Positions 15,672 through 23,798 of a DNA stretch of 33,900 bases are shown in pieces. The notes under the pieces were generated by a model, which saw nothing but the letters and a program-made list of their open reading frames with translations, ran no database searches and was not told where the DNA came from. This DNA comes from Gammaproteobacteria bacterium. Its GTDB lineage: Bacteria; Pseudomonadota; Gammaproteobacteria; SZUA-140. A program made the position numbers and the translations under genes. The stretch is taken from contig JACREF010000016.1 of assembly GCA_016218365.1 (NCBI GenBank), forward strand, positions 1-33,900, read 5' to 3'. The first letter of the stretch is position 1. Each line of letters begins with the position of its first letter.

Positions 15672-18461
15672 TTACAAAGGTTTCAATAATCCTTCCAGCG
15701 CCGCTATCTGGCCATCAATCTGTTGCCAGATACCTTCCTTGCAGGCGGTCTCCAGCGCCTGGCAGATCTCTGCCAGCTCCGCTGCCCCGACCAACCTGGC
15801 AGCTGATTTGAGCTGATGGGCCGCCGAGGCCATCTGTTGCGAATCATCGCTGCTGTGACCCTGATGTATCCCGTCGATACATTCCCGCACCGTCTGCAGG
15901 AACAGCTCAATGAAATGGCGCTGGGTCGCGGGATCATCCCCGACAAACTCCTGCAGTGTGGCCTGATCCACCAGCTGCTCTGCAGCGTTTGCGACCGGAG
16001 TCTCTGCAGGTGGCGCCGGCGGTGCCGCACTGACCGCTGCTGCGGGTGCGGCACCTGATGCCTGCGACAGCCAGCGGGCCAGCACGCTGCCCAACTGCTG
16101 GATGTCGATCGGCTTGGCAAGATAATCATCCATGCCGGAGGCCAGGCAACGCTCGGCCTCGCCACTCAAGGCATTGGCGGTGATGGCAACGATCGGGACA
16201 TGCCCGCCCTGCGTACGCTCGATGTCGCGAATGGCCGCTGCCAGTGTGTAACCATCCATCTCCGGCATATTGCAATCGGTCAGGATGACATCATAATGAC
16301 CGGCCTGCCAGGCCTGCAGCGCCTGTTTGCCATTGGCAACAATCTCTGCCTCGCACCCCAGCGTATTCATCTGGTGACTGATCAGCTGCTGGTTCAGCAG
16401 GTTGTCTTCCGCCACCAGCACCGTGCCGGACAACCGGGACAGCGGGGCCACTGCCCCCGCCGCTGGCCGGGCGGCCGCCCGCACGGCGCCCGGCGGGCAG
16501 TGCGGCAGTTCCACCCAGAAGGTCGTCCCCTCACCGACAGTACTGACCAGCCCCAGCTGTCCGCCCATGCTCTCGACCAGCCGCTTGGTCAGCACCAGGC
16601 CGATGCCGGTCCCCTCGATGTTGCTGCGCTCCTTGCCCATCCTGTTAAAGGGCTGAAACAGCTGGGTCTGCTGCTGCGCGCTGATGCCATTGCCGGTATC
16701 CCTGACATTGACCCTGATCCGGCCCGCCGCAGCAGGGCTGCAATAAACATGCACTGCGCCCTGTTCACGATTGTATTTGATGGCGTTGGACAGCAGGTTC
16801 AGCAGCACCTGCTTGAGCCGCAGCGGATCGGCGCTCACCCATGCGTCATCACACCCGGACAGCTCAAAATGCAGCGTGACGCGGTATTTTCCGGCCACCG
16901 GGACAGCCAGCGTATGGCAGGACTCAATGACCTCGGGCAATGATACCGGCCCGATCTGCAAGGCCAGGTGGCCGCTGTCAACGCGCCCCAGATCGATGAT
17001 ATCGTCAATCAGCCCGAGCAGATGTTTGCCGCCACTGTAGATCTTGCGGGCAGTATCCCGGTGCACCTCGCTGAGATCAGCGGCATATTCAAAGAGCTGG
17101 GCAAAGCCCATGATGGCATTCAATGGCGTGCGCAATTCATGACTCATCGAGGACATGAAACCCGATTTGGCCTTGTTGGCCTGTTCGGCGTCCACCTTGG
17201 CGGCCTCCAGCTCGCTGTCATGGCGCTGGCGCTCGGTGATGTCACGGATCACGCCGGTGAACAGCACCTTGTTGCTGATATTCGTGCGGGTAATGGAGAT
17301 CTCGATCGGGAAGGTCTCACCATCCTTTCTTCGCCCGTTGAACTCCCGCACCCGGCCCAGCACATGGGTCGTGCCGAACTGCAGGTAGTTGCGCAGGCTG
17401 TCATCATGGGTGCTGTGATAGGGCTCCGGCATCAGCAGGCTGACATTGCGGCCGATCACCTCGGCGCGGGCATAGCCAAAGATCTGCTCGGCCGCCGGAT
17501 TGAAGGATTCAATGATGCCTTGTCCATCTATCGTGACGATGGCATCGGCGACCGTCTGCAGTATCGAGCGGTTCTTGGCCTCGCTCTCCTCCAGCGCCGC
17601 CGTCCGCGCCCTGACCTGCTCCTCCAGCAGCAATGAAGTGTCCTGGATCTTGGACGTCATGTCGTTGAATACCTGGATCACACTTCCCAGCTCATCGTTT
17701 TCCGCTTCTTCGATCCGGTAGCCAAGATTACCCGACCTGATCTTCTCCGCCGCATTTTTCAGATTCGTGACTGGGGCCAGCAGGCGGCGCCCCATGTAGC
17801 GGCCCAGCAGCAGTGCCAGCAGCAGCGACGCCGTCAGGACGGCGACGGTGGAATAGACCAGCAGATCTTCCGAGGCCGTGACATCCTCGGCCGTCATATC
17901 GATGCCCAGCACCGCCTCCAGGCTGCCGTCGCTGCGGTAGATCGGCGCATAGGCCGACATAAACTCGCCCCACTTGTCGGTATACGGCGCCTGATCGCTG
18001 AACGGCGCCTTGATAGTGCGCAGCGCGGCCGGGAGAAATGCCGGGGCAGAATCATAGACATCGCCCAGATTGCTGATGTCTTTGGGATCCGAGCCATCGA
18101 CGACGAAGATGATCTGCCCGGCGGCATTGACCCGCATCGTGTAAATGAAATGCAGCTTGGGATTGGCCTGCATGATCGCCCGCAAGCGGTCGCGGATCCG
18201 GTGGTAATCAGCGCCAGATTGCTGCGAGGGCTCGGTCAGCCGGCTGTGCAGGTCGCCATCGACCTGCAGCGCCGCGGTCGCGGCAAAGCTGGTCAGATAG
18301 CCGCGCAGCTTTTCGGCATCAATATGCTTTTCGACGACATAATACGCCGCGGACAGTGCCACCGAGGTAAACACCGACACCGCGATCAGATACAGGCTGA
18401 AGCGCGCCCGGATCGTCAACGGCCCGGCAAACATATGCGGCATCCTGATGCTGATCGCCAT
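15672..18461 (-). CDS. Membrane hybrid histidine kinase (sensor-HAMP-PAS-HisKA-HATPase-REC-Hpt)
   Basis: The 929-residue kinase has a helix at 20-43, a Cache-like periplasmic sensor (about 45-198), a second helix (203-222), HAMP (223-275), a PAS domain (290-412), HisKA with His441 in SHELRTPLN, HATPase with N box Asn559 and G boxes DTGNGIS and GTGIGL, a receiver with Asp729 (TDCNMPEMDG) and an Hpt domain with His882 (AHQLKSA). It can therefore run a complete His-Asp-His relay and pass phosphate to a separate receiver. The single receiver encoded 2 bp upstream is the obvious candidate, with the facing CheY-like protein as another. It is the last gene of the eight-gene operon. Signal unknown. 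Confidence 0.9.
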   Translation of the reverse strand: MAISIRMPHMFAGPLTIRARFSLYLIAVSVFTSVALSAAYYVVEKHIDAEKLRGYLTSFAATAALQVDGDLHSRLTEPSQQSGADYHRIRDRLRAIMQANPKLHFIYTMRVNAAGQIIFVVDGSDPKDISNLGDVYDSAPAFLPAALRTIKAPFSDQAPYTDKWGEFMSAYAPIYRSDGSLEAVLGIDMTAEDVTASEDLLVYSTVAVLTASLLLALLLGRYMGRRLLAPVTNLKNAAEKIRSGNLGYRIEEAENDELGSVIQVFNDMTSKIQDTSLLLEEQVRARTAALEESEAKNRSILQTVADAIVTIDGQGIIESFNPAAEQIFGYARAEVIGRNVSLLMPEPYHSTHDDSLRNYLQFGTTHVLGRVREFNGRRKDGETFPIEISITRTNISNKVLFTGVIRDITERQRHDSELEAAKVDAEQANKAKSGFMSSMSHELRTPLNAIMGFAQLFEYAADLSEVHRDTARKIYSGGKHLLGLIDDIIDLGRVDSGHLALQIGPVSLPEVIESCHTLAVPVAGKYRVTLHFELSGCDDAWVSADPLRLKQVLLNLLSNAIKYNREQGAVHVYCSPAAAGRIRVNVRDTGNGISAQQQTQLFQPFNRMGKERSNIEGTGIGLVLTKRLVESMGGQLGLVSTVGEGTTFWVELPHCPPGAVRAAARPAAGAVAPLSRLSGTVLVAEDNLLNQQLISHQMNTLGCEAEIVANGKQALQAWQAGHYDVILTDCNMPEMDGYTLAAAIRDIERTQGGHVPIVAITANALSGEAERCLASGMDDYLAKPIDIQQLGSVLARWLSQASGAAPAAAVSAAPPAPPAETPVANAAEQLVDQATLQEFVGDDPATQRHFIELFLQTVRECIDGIHQGHSSDDSQQMASAAHQLKSAARLVGAAELAEICQALETACKEGIWQQIDGQIAALEGLLKPL

Positions 18462-18463
18462 GC

Positions 18464-18889
18464 TCAGCCCCCGGTGTCCTTGCCCGGCGCTGCTGCCGCC
18501 TGCCGTGCCGCCAGATATTTGTCCAGCACCGCCTCGATCCGGCTGCCCTTGTACGGCTTGACGACAAAGTCGCGGGCGCCGGACTGCAGAGCGGCCTGGA
18601 CATTCTTGCCGGTGCCGTCACCGCTGACGATGACGACAAAGGCCTGCGGGTTGATGGCCAGGATCTCCGCCAGCACGACAAAACCGTTCTTCTTCGGCAT
18701 GTTGATATCGAGCATGACGATATCGGGGCGCTTGTCGCGGTAGCGCTCTGCCACATGCTCGCCATTGAATTCCGCATGCACCTCCCGGCAGCCGAAACCG
18801 GCCAGCAGATGTTTCATCAGATCGAGCATCATGCCGCTGTCTTCGGCCAGCAGTATCCGCAGCTCACCAAACCTGTTTATCACCGTCAT
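18464..18889 (-). CDS. Single-domain response regulator
   Basis: A 141-residue receiver with Asp16-type acidic pocket (LLAEDSG), phospho-acceptor Asp61 (MLDINMPKKNG), Ser/Thr switch in IVSGDGT and Lys in VVKPY, followed by a short Ala/Gly-rich tail. It has no output domain. A GGGGAGG site lies 9 bp before the ATG. It is 2 bp from the hybrid kinase gene and 18 bp from the preceding gene, so it is almost surely co-expressed with the kinase and a likely relay partner. Confidence 0.9.
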   Translation of the reverse strand: MTVINRFGELRILLAEDSGMMLDLMKHLLAGFGCREVHAEFNGEHVAERYRDKRPDIVMLDINMPKKNGFVVLAEILAINPQAFVVIVSGDGTGKNVQAALQSGARDFVVKPYKGSRIEAVLDKYLAARQAAAAPGKDTGG

Positions 18890-18907
18890 GACACCATACC
18901 TCCCCGT

Positions 18908-19618
18908 TCAACCTTCACGCTGCGTGCCGGCCCCGGCCGCAAACAGATAACCCAGTTCCGCCAGCCGATCGGCGATGCTGTACGGAACATCCTTGGCAAA
19001 CAGATCAAGCAGTACCACCGCATTGACCGCCGCGTCCTGGCCACAGGCCGCCTTCAGCCGACCGGCAAACGCCCGGTTGACGGCCTGCAGCCCCTGATAG
19101 CTGTCGCCCAGCCCGGACAGATCGAGGGCGGGCACGCCGTCCGCGTCAGCGGCGAAATAGCGCGACAACAACCAGGTGGACACGGCGCGGAAGATGGTCT
19201 CCTCTTCGGAGGCGAACGGCAGATGAAATTTCGCCATCGGCCGCAGAAAGCGCATGTGCGGGCAGGCGCTGGTCGCCATCACCAGTCCGAGCAGCGAGCT
19301 CAGGCCACGCTGTACTGTGGTGTCCCGGCTGTAGCTGCGCTCCGCGGTCGTCACGACGACCCTGGCCTGCTGGTATGACAGCAGCCCGCCGCATTCGCTG
19401 ATCAGCGGCATCAGATTGACCGCCACCGGACACCACGGCGTATCCTGCGCGGTGAGCGGACAGTTGGCACACTGGTGAAACCCCAGCCGCGTCCACTCCG
19501 GCAGCGCCGTGTCCTGGTTGCCGGCGTGCTGCAGCAGGCTGCGGGCATCCACACGCACATCGAAGCTGGAGCGGCGGTCGCCGAAGTCAAAGCAATAGTT
19601 GATGGTCAGCTCTGTCAT
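18908..19618 (-). CDS. Conserved protein of unknown function, DUF6901-like, with Cys cluster
   Basis: The 236-residue soluble protein has no signal peptide or membrane segment. It opens with a beta-rich segment and then PEWTRLGFHQCANCPL with Cys50, Cys53 and Cys63 and a nearby His48. A second conserved-looking block, LSSLLGLVMATSACPHMRFLRPMAKFHLPF (Cys119, His121), follows. The rest is helical. From memory this resembles the DUF6901 family; I cannot confirm it. The Cys/His set could bind a metal. It is 13 bp after the REC-PilB gene and 18 bp before a response regulator, so it belongs to the operon and may be an accessory factor of the ATPase. Confidence 0.6.
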   Translation of the reverse strand: MTELTINYCFDFGDRRSSFDVRVDARSLLQHAGNQDTALPEWTRLGFHQCANCPLTAQDTPWCPVAVNLMPLISECGGLLSYQQARVVVTTAERSYSRDTTVQRGLSSLLGLVMATSACPHMRFLRPMAKFHLPFASEEETIFRAVSTWLLSRYFAADADGVPALDLSGLGDSYQGLQAVNRAFAGRLKAACGQDAAVNAVVLLDLFAKDVPYSIADRLAELGYLFAAGAGTQREG

Positions 19619-19631
19619 CGCCAGCGGCCGC

Positions 19632-21869
19632 CTACATCACCACCTGCGGCCCGAGCACCCGCAGCACCTCTTCCACCGTCGTCAGCCCGGCATTGACCTT
19701 GTCGCGGGCATCCTCGATCAGGCTGGTGATCCCCTGTTGCTGGGCCAGTTTCGCGATCTCGATAAACCCGGCGCCCGAGGCGATCAGCTCCTTCATCTCG
19801 GCGCTGGGGATCAGGATCTCATACAGCGCGACGCGGCCGGCATAACCGCTCTTGTTGCAGCGCGGACACCCTTCCCCCTTGTAGAACTTGATCTCCGGCG
19901 CCTGGAAATGCTCGCCGAGCTTGTGACGCAGCTCGGCGGCGATCGCCACCGGCCGGCGGCAGCTGCTGCAGATCTTGCGTGCCAGCCGCTGGGCGATGAT
20001 GGCCTCGATTGCCGAGGCCAGCACATAGGGTTTCAGCCCGAGATCGAGCAGCCGGGCAATGGTGGCGATGCTGGAGTTGGTGTGCAATGTCGAATACACC
20101 AGATGACCGGTCAGCGCCGCATGAAACGCCACCTCGGCGGTCTCGAAATCGCGGATCTCGCCCAGCAGGATGACATCCGGGTCCTGGCGCAGGATCGCGC
20201 GCAGCACGGTGGAGAAATCCAGGCCGATCTTCTCCTTGATCATCACCTGCCCGGCCATGTCGAGATAATATTCCACCGGGTCCTCGATGGTCACATAGTT
20301 GCGTTCCGGCGTCGCGTTGTGCTGCAGCATCGAATACAGCGTCGTGGTCTTGCCGCTGCCGGTCGGGCCGGTGGCCAGGATGATGCCCTGCGGTTTGCTG
20401 ACGACGTTCTCCACCTTGATGATGTTCTCGGCCGACAGGCCGAGGTCGCTGATCTTCTGCACACTGGCATTGCGGTCCAGCAGCCGCATCACCACCTTCT
20501 CGCCGTTGATCGTCGGCAAGGTGCTGATGCGCAGGTCGATGATGCGCAGCGGCGTCTTGACGGTGATGCGGCCATCCTGCGGCCGCCGCCGCTCGGTCAG
20601 ATCCAGCTCCGCCATCACCTTGATCCGCGACACCAGCGCCAGATGGATGTTGTGCGGGAACTGGATCTTGTCCTGCAGCACGCCGTCGATACGGTAACGG
20701 ACCACGACGCTCTTGGTGCGCGGATGGATATGGATGTCGCTGGCACCAAGCCGCACCGCCTCCAGCATGATGACATTGGCGAGGCGGATCGCCGGCGGCT
20801 CTTCGGTGCCATGCAGCAGCTCCTCGAGACCGATATCGTCATCATCCTCGATGACAATCTCGATACCGTCCGCGGGGTCATCGCCGCCCAGTACCGTCTC
20901 CAGGTCCTCGAACGACAGCGTCTCGCCATGGATCGCCGCGATCTTTTCCTTGATGTCACGGATGTTGGCCATCACCGGCTGGATCTCCATGCCGGCGGAG
21001 AACTTCAGGTCGTCGATCAGGCCCAGGTCCATCGGGTCTGCCATCACCAGTACCAGTCGCCGCTGCTCCAGCCGCAATGGCAGCACCAGCTGTTTGTCGC
21101 AGAATGACCGTGGCAGCAGTGCCGTGACGACCGGCTCGATGTTCATCTCCGCCAGGTTGACCTCCTCGATCAGCAGGTCTTTTTTCAGCACCTCGCGGAT
21201 CTGCTGTTCGCTGACCCAGCCGCTTTTCAGAATGAGCTGGATCACCGGCTCCTTACGCTGCTGTTGCTGGGTGTAGATCTGCTGCACCTGCTGCTGATTC
21301 AGCAGGCCCTTGCGGTGCAGCAGGATCGCCAGCTGACTGCGGTTGGTGACCGTCAGTTTTGACAGCGCCTTGATCTCCCGGCTCTTGCTGTCGTTCTGCT
21401 GCCGCAGCGCCCGGTTCTTCCGCAACAGGTCATGCTGTTCCAGCGCCAGCGCCACCGACACCCGCAGATCATCATCATTCCACGGCTTGAGGATGAACTT
21501 GTAGACCGCGCCATCCTTGATCGCCCCCATCACCGCCTCGGTGTTGGCCTGGCCGGTCAGCATGATGCGCATGACGCCGGGATATTTGTCCCGGACCTGG
21601 CGCAACAACTCGACGCCATTCATCGTTGGCATCATGAAGTCCGCAATCATCAACTGGCAGGGCTGCCGCTCCAGCAGTGCCAGCGCCGCCGCGCCGCTCG
21701 CGACACTGTGGATCTGGTAATTCTCGTTACGAAACACCCGGCGCAGCGCATTGACGATATTCTCCTCGTCATCGACCAGCAGCAGATGATAGGGCACGGT
21801 CTTGCCGGGCCCGGGCACCCCCCCCGGCGTTGCGGCGCCGTCTGAAAACAATGAGCCGAATCGGTTCAT
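19632..21869 (-). CDS. Receiver-fused PilB/GspE-type assembly ATPase
   Basis: The 745-residue protein fuses a receiver (28-145; phospho-acceptor Asp77 in MIADFMMP, Lys in ILKPW) to a type II secretion/type IV pilus ATPase. After a coiled linker come a GspE/MshE-like N-terminal domain (about 176-310), an N2 domain (GASDIHIHP) and the motor: Walker A 501-508 (GPTGSGKT), Walker B (DPDVILLGEIRD), a His box, and a four-Cys zinc site (Cys634, Cys637, Cys668, Cys671). PilB and GspE normally lack a receiver, so motor activity may be under phosphorylation control. No pilin, PilC or secretin gene is in the window. Pilus extension and secretion are both possible roles. Confidence 0.88.
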   Translation of the reverse strand: MNRFGSLFSDGAATPGGVPGPGKTVPYHLLLVDDEENIVNALRRVFRNENYQIHSVASGAAALALLERQPCQLMIADFMMPTMNGVELLRQVRDKYPGVMRIMLTGQANTEAVMGAIKDGAVYKFILKPWNDDDLRVSVALALEQHDLLRKNRALRQQNDSKSREIKALSKLTVTNRSQLAILLHRKGLLNQQQVQQIYTQQQQRKEPVIQLILKSGWVSEQQIREVLKKDLLIEEVNLAEMNIEPVVTALLPRSFCDKQLVLPLRLEQRRLVLVMADPMDLGLIDDLKFSAGMEIQPVMANIRDIKEKIAAIHGETLSFEDLETVLGGDDPADGIEIVIEDDDDIGLEELLHGTEEPPAIRLANVIMLEAVRLGASDIHIHPRTKSVVVRYRIDGVLQDKIQFPHNIHLALVSRIKVMAELDLTERRRPQDGRITVKTPLRIIDLRISTLPTINGEKVVMRLLDRNASVQKISDLGLSAENIIKVENVVSKPQGIILATGPTGSGKTTTLYSMLQHNATPERNYVTIEDPVEYYLDMAGQVMIKEKIGLDFSTVLRAILRQDPDVILLGEIRDFETAEVAFHAALTGHLVYSTLHTNSSIATIARLLDLGLKPYVLASAIEAIIAQRLARKICSSCRRPVAIAAELRHKLGEHFQAPEIKFYKGEGCPRCNKSGYAGRVALYEILIPSAEMKELIASGAGFIEIAKLAQQQGITSLIEDARDKVNAGLTTVEEVLRVLGPQVVM

Positions 21870-21878
21870 GACATTGCC

Positions 21879-23117
21879 CTAGTCCCGCACCGGCAGCAGG
21901 ATCGTGAACACCGTCCCCTGTCCCGGCGTGCTGTGCACGGTGATGTCGCCGCCATGCGCGGTAATGATGTCGCGGCTCACCGTCAGGCCGAGGCCGGTAC
22001 CGCTGCCGACATCCGCGGTGGTGAAGAACGGATCAAAGATGCGCGGCAGGACCTCGGCGCTGATGCCGACACCGCTGTCGGCAATCTGCAGCCGCAGCCG
22101 GCCATCATCCAGCGCGGTGGTTACGGTGATCGTGCCCTGTCCGGTGATCGCCTTGCCGGCGTTCAACAGCATGTTCAGCAGCGCCTGGCCCAGATGCGCC
22201 GGCCGGCAGCGCGTGGCCGGCAGGCCGTCGGCCAGTTGCAGCTGCAGCCCGGCATGGCGGGTGATCTCGCGCAATACGATATTGCACACACCGCGGACGA
22301 TGCCATTGAGGTCGGCGACCTCCTCGTCACTGCCATCGATATTGGCAAAGCCCTTCAGGTTCCTGACGATGGCCGCGATCCGCTGCGCCCCGCTGCTGCT
22401 CTCGGTCAATAACTTCTGGAAATCATTGAGCACGAAGACCAGGTCCTTGCGCTGCATCACTGCGCTGATGTCCGCCGCCGCGGCGCCCTGGGCGATGCAC
22501 TCCACCACCTCGGCCAGATCGCTGACATAGGACTGCGCCGTCACCAGATTGCTGTTGATGAAACCGATCGGATTATTGATCTCATGGGCCACGCCGGCGG
22601 CCAGCTGCCCGACCGCGGCCATCTTCTCCGCCTGATACAGCTGCAGCCGGGTGTGCTCGATCGTCCTGAGCTGCTCCGCGACCCGCTGCTCCAGCGTCGC
22701 GGCCAGCTCCTTGTAGCGCGCCTCCGATTCCAGCAATGCGCTGTGCTGCGCCTGCAGCCGCGCATAGTCATCGTTGACGGCATGCAGATGCAGCGTCGAG
22801 GCCATCTGGTAACGCGCCGCGCCCTGCAGCAGCAGCTCGATCAGTGTGGCGGCGGCCGGCGCGTCATCCTCTTGCTGCACCAGCAGATAACCGACGGTCT
22901 CCAGCTCGGCGCGCAGCGGCACGCGGCATATTGCAGTGTCCAGCGCCTCGCCGACCAGGCATTCCCCGTTGACTGCGCACAGCGCAAACGGTGCGCCCAG
23001 CAACTGGCGCAGCGCGGCCGCCAGTCTTTCTGTATTGATGCCGGCCAGCAGCTCGCGCAGCTCCAGCGCGCGGTCAAAGGCCGGCAGCGGCAGTGTGTCC
23101 TGCGCATTACTGGCCAT
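21879..23117 (-). CDS. Soluble histidine kinase
   Basis: The 412-residue kinase has no membrane segment. Residues 1-115 form a small alpha/beta sensor-like region that I do not recognise with certainty (weakly GAF-like), then a coiled coil (120-165), HisKA with His178 ([11 protein letters not shown]), and HATPase with DSGVGIS and GTGLGL. ATG 23117 is chosen because GGAGGG lies just upstream; a start 58 codons earlier would lie inside the GTPase gene. It overlaps the MglA-like gene by 11 bp, which implies translational coupling, and precedes the REC-ATPase by 9 bp. That receiver is the most natural target for its phosphate, by position. Confidence 0.88.
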   Translation of the reverse strand: MASNAQDTLPLPAFDRALELRELLAGINTERLAAALRQLLGAPFALCAVNGECLVGEALDTAICRVPLRAELETVGYLLVQQEDDAPAAATLIELLLQGAARYQMASTLHLHAVNDDYARLQAQHSALLESEARYKELAATLEQRVAEQLRTIEHTRLQLYQAEKMAAVGQLAAGVAHEINNPIGFINSNLVTAQSYVSDLAEVVECIAQGAAAADISAVMQRKDLVFVLNDFQKLLTESSSGAQRIAAIVRNLKGFANIDGSDEEVADLNGIVRGVCNIVLREITRHAGLQLQLADGLPATRCRPAHLGQALLNMLLNAGKAITGQGTITVTTALDDGRLRLQIADSGVGISAEVLPRIFDPFFTTADVGSGTGLGLTVSRDIITAHGGDITVHSTPGQGTVFTILLPVRD

Positions 23118-23766
23118 GCGACCCTCCGAGCAGGCCGGTGATAAACTGCTGCTGATCCAGTCCATGATCCTTGCCCAGAGCCAGCCGCGGATCGACTGCC
23201 TGATACACCCGGCCCAACAGCTCGGCCAGTGTCTCGATGACACCACGACCCTGCAAGGCACAGGCAAACAGCACCGGCCACGGCGTGCCACGCCATTGCT
23301 CCATGATCTGCTGCTCGCTGAGGATCTCCGGCAGGTCGCGCTTGTTGAATTGCGCCACCAGCGGCAGCGTCGCCGGATCCTGGCCGACCCGGCCGATATT
23401 GTCGATCAGGTTCTCGAATGACCCGGCATTGTTGATAGCCTGGTTGCGCTGCGAATCGGCGACAAAGACCACGCCGTCGGCACCCGACAGCACCGCCTTG
23501 CGTGTGCTGTCATGCGCCACCTGCCCCGGTACCGTGAACAGCCTGAGCTTGATCAGCAGGCCGGATGGCGCGCTCAGCCCGAGCGGCAGCAGGTCAAAAA
23601 ACAGCGTGCGGTCGTTTTTGGTCTCCAGCACCATCATCTCGCCCTTGAGCTCCGGCGCCAGCAGGTCATGCAGCCGCACCAGATTGGTGGTCTTGCCGCT
23701 CAGCGCCGGCCCGTAATAGACCAGCTTCAGCGTCAGCCGGTGTGCCTGTTCATCAAGATCCGCCAT
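23107..23766 (-). CDS. mglA: MglA-like Ras-superfamily small GTPase
   Basis: The 219-residue protein has the MglA signature: P-loop GPALSGKT (19-26), NDRTLFFD containing Arg53, TVPGQ (78-82) with Gln82, VFVADSQ, and the guanine-specificity motif NKRD (141-144). Arg53 and Gln82 fall on the same numbers as the intrinsic arginine finger and catalytic glutamine described for MglA. MglA sets cell polarity and drives type IV pilus and gliding motility in Myxococcus and Thermus. ATG 23766 is chosen because of the GAGAGGG site before it. No mglB-like (roadblock) partner is nearby. The C-terminal tail after residue 185 is Gly/Gln-rich. The family is clear; the role in polarity is inferred. Confidence 0.9.
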   Translation of the reverse strand: MADLDEQAHRLTLKLVYYGPALSGKTTNLVRLHDLLAPELKGEMMVLETKNDRTLFFDLLPLGLSAPSGLLIKLRLFTVPGQVAHDSTRKAVLSGADGVVFVADSQRNQAINNAGSFENLIDNIGRVGQDPATLPLVAQFNKRDLPEILSEQQIMEQWRGTPWPVLFACALQGRGVIETLAELLGRVYQAVDPRLALGKDHGLDQQQFITGLLGGSHGQ

Positions 23767-23798
23767 CGACCCTCTCCGCTGCCAAGCCATCCATTTTT

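Noticed and set aside
19599-21107. Plus-strand open frame of 502 codons opposite the REC-ATPase
   Set aside because: It lies wholly antisense to a gene with complete motor motifs, is rich in His/Arg/Gln/Asp as expected for a shadow frame in GC-rich DNA, and has no recognisable domain.
19632-21869. Type II secretion operon
   Set aside because: Only the ATPase is present. No GspD, GspF, pseudopilin or secretin gene occurs in the window, and the neighbours are signalling genes.
21879-23291. Longer version of the soluble kinase starting at 23291
   Set aside because: The extra 58 codons overlap the GTPase gene and encode Arg/Cys/Trp-rich shadow sequence, whereas ATG 23117 has a strong ribosome binding site.
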